From contig NC_134684.1 of assembly GCF_024713945.1 (NCBI RefSeq), positions 1,531,001-1,595,000 on the forward strand: a DNA stretch of 64,000 nt. The letters are read 5' to 3'. Both the position numbers and the translations under genes were made by a program. The stretch is from Dermatophagoides farinae (taxonomy: Eukaryota; Arthropoda; Arachnida; Sarcoptiformes; Pyroglyphidae). Shown here piece by piece: positions 56,643 to 64,000 of the stretch; position 1 is the stretch's first letter; every line of letters starts with the position of its first letter. The notes beneath the pieces are model-generated. The model saw nothing but the letters and a program-made list of their open reading frames with translations. It searched no databases and was not told the DNA's origin.

Positions 56643-59600
56643 TTAATTAAAGCTACCTTGTTGTTGTTTAACATTGGATAATTGTTGTTGTGTTTTCATC
56701 ATAGATAATGGTCGAATTTGTCTGATTGCTTTGTTTAATTCACTTAATGAAAATCGATGATCAGTTATTGGATCGAAATAAAATCTTTTAAAACCATTGA
56801 AACCGCTACGATCAAGTTCATCAAAATTTAAACGTTTAGCAAATGAATTAGTAAAACCGGAACGATCCATTTCATCAAAATCAATACCACGATGATTACG
56901 TTTAGCAAAACCTGCGAAACCTGAATGATCAATTTCATCAAAATCAACGGAACGTTTAGCGAATCCAGTGAAACCGGAACGATCAATTTCATCGAAATTA
57001 CGTCTTTTAGCAAATCCAGCAAATCCGCTATGATCCATTTCATCAAAATCAGCCGAACGACGTTTAGCGAAACCAGCAAATCCGGTGTGATCCATTTCAT
57101 CGAAATCTACTGCAGAACGTTTAGCAAAACCAGCAAAACCGGAATGATCCATCTCATCGAAATTCATTCCTCGTTTCAAAGGTGAACCAAATGCTGAACC
57201 AATCATTGGATCGAATCTGAAGATTGTCGATGAATGAAACAAAAAAAAAATGAAAACAACGAAAAATCAATAACAATCAAATGATAATCAATTGAAATGA
57301 AAATATTTACTAACCTTCGTTTGAGATAACCGATCGATAGGCCTGTCATAGAATCGAATGATGATCGACGATTACGTTTATTACTACCACCATTCAACAA
57401 CGATGGTGATAATGATGTAGGCGAAAAAATTGATTCAATACGTCGACTAACCTCACCCGAACTATAATTATCCAAGAGACTGAAAACAAAACAATGAATA
57501 TATAGTGATAATGATGATGATGATGAACAAAAAACGAAAAACGAAAGAAGAAAAAAAAACCAGGAAAATAAACAAACCTAATGTATTGCTTGGCTGTTAA
57601 TTTGTTCGGTATGATTGAATTGAATTTGTTGTTTTCTATTATCAAATCAAATTATTTATTATTAGAAGAATGGACAAAGAATAAATATTTGATTGAACAA
57701 ATATTGGGAAAAACTGTCACTATAGTATACTTACTGGCTTTGATTTGTTCGATAATCCTTGTAAGCTCGCCATCCATTAGTCGATCAAATACATTGATAA
57801 ATTGTTGGCCATCCATTCGTTGCAATATGGATTGTTGTTGTTGTTGTTTCGGTTGATTGTTTATAGCAAATAATGATTTTTCTACTGCATCATTCGTTGT
57901 TTTTGTTGTTGAATCAAGCTATTTATCAATTTTTATCAGACAGAAAAGGGGATAGAAAAACAAAAAACAAAAAAATGAAGAAATCATCAATATCAAAGAG
58001 TTTGATCCATTCATTTCAATTTTCAAATAAACTAAAGTAAGCACAGGAATTTCTGTTTTTTTTTCTTTGCCCCAAATACAAATTCCATTTGGATTGTTCG
58101 CTTTCAAATTCATCATCATCATCGTGGTATTCCATATTTTTCAATTTTTTATTTTATTTTATACTTTTTTCAAAAAAAAAAAATCTCAAGTGGGATCAAT
58201 GATAATTGCATAGTTTCATTGCAAAGCTTTATATTTGAATTTGTTGTTGTTGTTGTTGCTGCTGTTCCGGTAATCCCGGGAATCAAATTTTGTTGTTGTT
58301 GTTTTCAAATGATGATGATGATCATGAATTCATTTAATTTCATCAAACACACACACATTTATACATTTTATGTATCTCGTCATATTTGGATCAAATATCA
58401 AATGTTTATGTCTGGCAAATATAATTATTGTATGTCCCAATGGACAAGAGAGAAAAAAAAACATATTTATTATTTAATTTCAGGAAAAAAAACCGATGCA
58501 AATATGAATAACCAAATCCATTTGAATGATGAATGTGTAAACAAGAAAAGAAAAATTTTTGAATTTGAATTTTTTAAAATTTAATTTTTTTTTTTAAAAA
58601 TTCACATCAATAGCCTAATTTTATCAAAACTTTCTCATTACAAAACCATTATCATCATCATCATCAAGATATATTAGCTAAATGGATCATTTCTAATTTG
58701 TCCATGAATGAAAAATTGTTACTAATGTCTTTTCTCTCTCTCTCTCTCTCTCTCTTTATGTTGAAAATTTGACTTTGAGTAAACTTTCTGAGTAAACAAA
58801 CCAAATATATTTGCTGTAATGTGTGTGTGTATGTGTAGTAAACATCAACAAAATCAACAATGTTTTTTTTTTTTGAACAAAGAATGGTAAATCTCAGGTT
58901 GACTTGAATGTGTTCTGTGTATCTTGGTCAGTTAGTTTTTTTTTGTTTTTGTTTTGTTTTGTTGATAAACACTTTGATGACAGAAACCAGAATAAAACAG
59001 AATTCCAAAGAATATTCAGACATTAAGCCATTAAGGGTCATTTTTTTGGTACATGTTTTTTCTTTTCACTGCAAATATATCAACCCCAAAGGCAAATAAA
59101 TGGATGAAAAAAAAAACTTTCATCCATTTCCGTTTTTTGTCTTGTTTTGTTGTTTTTTTTTTATTTTGGCTGTTTACATTGTCGCTACTGGTGTAGGTGG
59201 TGAAATGAAAAGAAAAGAAAAGTTTTTTTTTTCAATCAAAAACAACAACAACAAAAAACTCAATGACCAAAAGTGATGTTGAAAGTTCAAATTTGAAACT
59301 AAAAGTTTTTAATGAATTTGTCTGCAAATTCTATGGAATTCCCAAAACGTAAATTGTTGTATAGTGAGAGAATATTACACGATCAATTTGAATTAATCGA
59401 GTTATTGCTGCAGCAAAAAGCGAATGTTTAGTAAAATTTCATTGTAGTGAATTTTGGGACCAAAATTAATGACTTGTATCGATGATTATTATTATTTATT
59501 ATTAGGAAAAAATGGTATACTTTGAATCTTAATTAATGGAACTTCTTTCCGCCAAAGCAAATGGCCATTGTTTGATAAATGAGATGTTAACACTTACAAT

Positions 59601-59942
59601 TTTTTGACTAGGGAATGCAGTTTCCGCTGCTGCTACTGCTGATGCTGTATCATCATCAACAATCGGTGATGATGCCGCAACAGTAACAAAAATTGGCGAT
59701 TGATCCAATGCCTGTAATATGGAAAATAATAAACATCCAACCATCAATAAACAACGTTTGTTTGGTTGATTGTAATAATGATGATGATAAATTGTTTGTT
59801 GTTGTTGTTGTTGATCATAATGACACTGTGTCATGAATGGCCATAATAAAAATGGCTGACATTTAGATGTTGTTGTTGTTGATGTTGATGATGATGATGG
59901 CATGGAATATGAGAATCTATTCGATGGTGACATTTTCAACAT
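56643..59942 (-). CDS. Orcokinin: Orcokinin neuropeptide precursor (seven orcokinin-like peptides)
   Basis: Exons in transcript order are 59942-59598, 57918-57735, 57635-57578, 57479-57315 and 57216-56643, in phase, giving 441 aa. Orcokinins are arthropod neuropeptides of brain and gut. The last exon carries a tandem series cut at KR sites: [95 protein letters not shown] and [15 protein letters not shown] 40-residue C-terminal extension follows. [10 protein letters not shown] is the family signature. Exon 1 has a hydrophobic stretch [19 protein letters not shown] that must act as the signal peptide, but it sits about 65 residues after the first ATG. A later ATG may therefore be used. The middle exons encode spacer sequence with GYLKRR and SPLKR cleavage sites. 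Confidence 0.93.
57919..59597 (-). other. Orcokinin intron 1
   Basis: A 1.7 kb intron separating the signal-peptide exon from the spacer exon. The other introns are 98-99 bp. It contains T-runs, a TC tract (about 58733-58755) and TG repeats. No nested gene seen. As the only long intron it is the likely place for alternative splicing, which is known for insect orcokinin genes. Confidence 0.6.
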
Positions 59943-62187
59943 AATAATAATAATAATCGGTAATTGAGAATTGTCCAAAATTTGATAATGATAATGATGA
60001 TGATGAGAAAAACAACACAATTATGATAATGATGATATTCGTATTATATATTCGTTTTATATTCGAAAATATTCAATTCAATAAATAAACAATTCGAGAT
60101 TTTGTTTTGTTCTCTTTTTTTCGATGAAGAAGAAAAAAAAAGAAGTACAAATCAAATTTAAAAATTGAAAATGTGAAAATTTTGATCGAAAAGAAAAAAA
60201 AATCATTCGCGCCGTTTGATGCTTTTTCTTTTTATATACACCAACAAGCTCATCATCATCATCATCATATTAACCGATTCGAATTTTTTTTTTACCATCA
60301 TCATTGCGGTGGTCATAATGGATTGACGCAGAATCGCAACAATTACTACGACGACGACGACGACCCGATGATGGAAACCATAATTGAGATTGTGCGTTGT
60401 TGTTTTCGATTGTTGCATTCAAAATAATTTTTTCATTTCTTTATTTCTATTAGCGACAATTTTTTTTTTTTTTTTGGTTCCACCAAACGAAGAAAAAAAA
60501 CCGGAAAGCGTTCCAATGTAATACCCGTATATATATCATTATTTCATGTATTCCAATATATATTCATTCATTAAAATGGTAAACCAAATTGAATATAATA
60601 ATCATAATAATAATATTCCCACACACACACACACAAGTAAAAAAAAAGACCCAAGAATTAGGCGGAGCTAGATCGAGAATCAAGGCGGAGATATTCAAGA
60701 AAACTAGATAAAGAAGATAGTGAAAGAAAGAGAGAGAGAGAGAGCAATTGGGCGCTGGATACTGAAGAAAAAAAATCACTATTGACAGATTGCCTCAAAC
60801 AATATGGCCAAACAAACAAAAAAAAAACAAAAATCACCGACAATGATAATATTGAGATTCAATTTTTTTGTTTTTGATTTTTATTAGAAAAAGTTTCCGA
60901 CAATATTTGTATTATTGAAAAATTCATTGAATGAATCATAAATCACCTGAATATCATCATCATCATCATCATCACTTATATTATTATTGCTATATTTACA
61001 ATGTAAAAACAACCTACAGGTAAAACAATTCAAATGCCAATTACAAACACCTATTATCATTATTATCATCATCAGCATCACTTTATTATATAATCCAATA
61101 TTGATTTTATAATCATCAACATTACACCGGAAAAAACACATGTACATTGGTATTATGGAAAAAATAACTACAACGGATATTTTTTTTTTACCGTTGTCGT
61201 CGATGATGATGATGATATAGTATGATGCAACAACAAACAGACAAACGAAAAAAAAACAGGATATCAAAATTAGAAAGTAAAAAGTTGAGAAATCTTAATT
61301 TTTCAATAATAAAGTAATAGATCTGATGATGAAATGAAACGAAAAAATTCATCCAGTAATAAATAAACAAAAGTTGCAATCACATAGCTTCTATGTGTGT
61401 GTGTGTGTATTACTAATAATTTTTTTTTCTTTTTCGCTACACACATAATTCCATTCTTGTCGTTTTTTTTCTGGTTTTTGTTGTTGTTGTTGTTGTTGTT
61501 GCTGTTGTTGTTTGATTGATGGATAACATTCATGTATATGATATACAGGAATTATTATTGAATTGATTCTCTTATTTATTTATTCTGCCCACTACTATTC
61601 TATTTCAGAATACATTTTGGTTAAAAATTGATTTTAATATTAATAATAATAACTTTTAAAATCACCAACAACAACAACAACAATAAGAAACAAAACAAAA
61701 AAAAATTATTGAATTAAAATGTGTGTGTGTGTGTGTTGCACTTTGTTAAATTACATTAAAATTTCTTGTACAATTCTTTTGAACAACAAGAATTTCAGTA
61801 TTTTTTTTTTTTTTTTTTGGATTCCACTTTTTAATACAATCCAGAGTTCGATGAATAAATGTTAATTCAATTGTGTGTGTGTGTGCTTTTTTTTAGAAAA
61901 ATTCATTTCACTTGATCATGTTTTTAGGTAGTCGAGAAAAAAAATGAGAATGAGATGGTGAAAACACCCAAAATTCTAAACATAGAATACATATTTAGTG
62001 GAATGTGTAAAAAAAAGACCTACTTGAGAACATTGGCTTATTTGTTATTGTTGTTTTTTTGTTGTTGTTGTTGTTGTTGTTGGTATGTGCAGTTATATAT
62101 AAATATATAAATGGATTGATGGGGAAGGGGATGTAATGGGCTGGGGTGGAGAGACCTTAATTATGTAGTCACATTTTATTGGTGAAA

Positions 62188-62240
62188 TAAACAAACAAAC
62201 AAACAAACGAACGAATGAATGAATGAATGAATGAACGAAC
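62188..62240. repeat. Compound tetranucleotide repeat (AAAC, AACG, AATG)
   Basis: An AAAC run changes through AACG to AATG units and back, showing stepwise repeat mutation. Confidence 0.8.
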
Positions 62241-62613
62241 AGAAAAAATTAGGTTCATCAAAACTTGTTGGATCCGGATTATTTGTGATGAATGTAATAT
62301 TCGTGATGATGAAAGTGGAAAAAAAATAACTGAATGAAATTTTTTGCGGATCAAATTTTTTTGTTTCTGGTGAAAAAAAAATTTGTTAAAAAGACGATTG
62401 TTATAATTTTCCATTTGAAAATATTACCTTAAAATCATCATTTTCATTGTTTTTTCTGTTTGTTTGTTTCTCATTCCATCTAAAATTCCTTGTCAAATAT
62501 CATGAGAAAAAAATTTTCCTTTCCATCATATATCATGATGATCATCATGCGAATATCAAGAATGAAAAGATTTTTTTTTTTTTGGCTCACACTTCATTAT
62601 CTATTAAGTAGCA

Positions 62614-62646
62614 GTGGTGGTGGTGGTGGTGGTGGTGGTGGCGGTG
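62614..62646. repeat. (GGT)n microsatellite
   Basis: About 11 GGT units with one GGC. A GC-rich island in an AT-rich region. Confidence 0.85.
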
Positions 62647-64000
62647 GAAGTACAGGAATTTTTAACCAGCTACTTGTTTTTTTATTCGTAGATCAAAAAT
62701 TCAAAAATTGAAATCAGAATTATTTCTGAATATCAGAGTGAAAATAAAAATGAAAATTGCCATACCAGACATTTTTTCAATGGAATACTTGAATATTTCA
62801 AAATGATTCACATGATATAATCATCTAAAACCCAATAATAATAATAATAATGATAATGATAACCATAGCCCATCAACTAGATTAGCATGTCTTATTCAAT
62901 AATAACAATAATACATGACATGATATTGTTCATGTTGTTTACTGCCACATCATTATCTTACTTCCGACCATTTTTTCCATTTCATATGGTTTGTTTATTC
63001 CATTTTGATTGAGGCCATAAAAAAACAACAACAACAACAATAACAACACTGACAATTATTATTATTGACCAGTATATATTATTGCATTGTAAACACACGT
63101 TTCACATTCAATCCAAATGATGAATCAATGATGATGATGATGACCATGAATAAAAAAAACAAAATTCTGCATGACGTGAAACAAAAAAAAAAGACACTTG
63201 AAAACGGTGCCAATCACTTTTCAGTGTGTTTTTTTTCCCCCCATTGAATAAGTAATAGTAGTAATAGTAGTGGGTGTGTAAAGATTCAATTTTAAATATA
63301 TTATATATAAGACGAAACAATCATGATTCAGAAAATGATGATGATGATGAGAAATAATATTGTTGTGCTATCAGTGTTCACACACAAACACACACACACA
63401 CACATACTTAATATTTAAACATTTTATCCGATTGAAACATTCATTCATTCATCTGCCATTCGTTTCAAGTGTTTATGTGTGTGTGTGTAGTGAATTCTTA
63501 AATAATATATCACATACACACACATACTGGTGAATACAATTATTTCCGACCATTCCATACATACACATATATATAAAGACCAAAATAAGATGCTGATGAG
63601 ATGATATTTATGTGACACACAAATACACATAGGGATAGAAAAAAAAATGATCACACGAATCAACGATCTTTTTTGGATCATCATCACCATCATATAGGAA
63701 TTTATTTTATTTTATAAATTTTTAATTCTTTTCAATAAATAACAAAAAAAAAACTTCTAAGCTCTACAAACATATTTTAACACATAGAAATATAGAAAAA
63801 AAACCGTTCATTCATTCCGATTTCGATTTCGTTTTCGTTTTTTTATATTTTCGCGATTTTTTTTTATTATTTTATTATTATCACGATGATGATGATGATG
63901 ATCATAAATACAATGTGCAAATGGATTTTCTTTTTCTTGGATCTTTTTTTCTTTGTTCTCAAATCAATTCGCATTGAAATGTATGGATGGATGGATGGAT

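Larger units (their letters stand above)
59943..64000. other. Right-hand 4 kb, repeat-rich, no supported gene
   Basis: Upstream flank of the orcokinin gene followed by low-complexity DNA. It contains GAT, TTG (61479-61500, about 62060-62083), AAAC/AATG (62188-62240), GGT (62614-62646), CA/TG and A/T tracts. A TATA-like ATATAAAACG on the minus strand near 60053 could belong to orcokinin. All open frames here are made of repeats or T-runs. Confidence 0.5.

Noticed and set aside
56828-57185. Other-frame ORFs over the orcokinin repeats
   Set aside because: They are shadows of the tandem peptide repeat in two other frames.
60884-61267. Minus-strand frame with a LIM-like string WHLNCFTC
   Set aside because: The following zinc ligands are not at LIM spacing, the rest is repeat-derived (Asp run, Met/Ile run), and no splice partners were found.
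62490-62711. Gly-run ORF at the GGT repeat
   Set aside because: The frame is produced by the GGT microsatellite and T-runs; no domain or splice context.
1-64000. tRNA, rRNA, CRISPR, IS or transposon features
   Set aside because: I saw no tRNA-like clover sequences, rRNA blocks, transposase or reverse transcriptase frames, or regular spacer arrays. Repeats are simple-sequence only.

Overview
The window is eukaryotic, AT-rich, and full of microsatellites (CA/TG, GAT/ATC, CAA/TTG, GGT) and poly-A/T runs. Most introns are 50-100 bp with GT..AG ends. The gene content is that of a protostome arthropod: an innexin, an orcokinin precursor, a tachykinin/natalisin-type receptor, and an NR2E3/Hr51 nuclear receptor. 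The compact genes and base composition suggest a small-genome chelicerate, probably an acariform mite. That placement is inference; no rRNA or mitochondrial marker is present to confirm it. I see no bacterial, phage or CRISPR features. Splice models were built by hand. Every multi-exon model reported keeps frame across all junctions.

Left part (1-16.2 kb): an unrecognised gene runs off the left edge (-) and is head-to-head with TIMM29 (+). Then come a short secreted LRR-like protein (-), the SERBP1/Vig RNA-binding protein (+, 4 exons), the homodimeric kinesin-2 KIF17/OSM-3 (-, 6 exons), the Elongator catalytic subunit ELP3 (+, 3 exons), an intronless innexin (+), and a Ly6/three-finger GPI-type protein (-).

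Middle (16.2-42.5 kb): a 5.4 kb repeat-rich gap precedes the NR2E3/Hr51 nuclear receptor (+, 7 coding exons). This gene converges on a rhodopsin-class GPCR of tachykinin-receptor type (-, 5 coding exons). A sparse 12 kb follows. It has no long ORF but holds several short exon-like segments on the minus strand whose splice phases agree.

Right part (42.5-64 kb): a dense housekeeping block starts with an acyl-CoA delta-9 desaturase (+). It continues with the head-to-head pair mago (-)/RpL34 (+), the head-to-head pair SdhB (-)/SSR3-TRAPgamma (+), and the protein-only mitochondrial RNase P nuclease PRORP (-). Next are KLHDC10 (-, with a 4-nt first coding exon and a roughly 500-residue acidic N-terminal extension), an unrecognised two-helix membrane protein (-), and an orcokinin neuropeptide precursor (-, 5 exons, seven peptide copies). 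The last 4 kb contain only repeats.

The genes do not form one pathway. Functional groups are mitochondrial import/respiration/tRNA processing (TIMM29, SdhB, PRORP), translation and RNA handling (ELP3, RpL34, mago, Vig, SSR3), and neural signalling (orcokinin, the GPCR, innexin, NR2E3, KIF17, the Ly6 protein). CTCF-like AGATGGCRC/AGAGGGCG motifs recur between genes.
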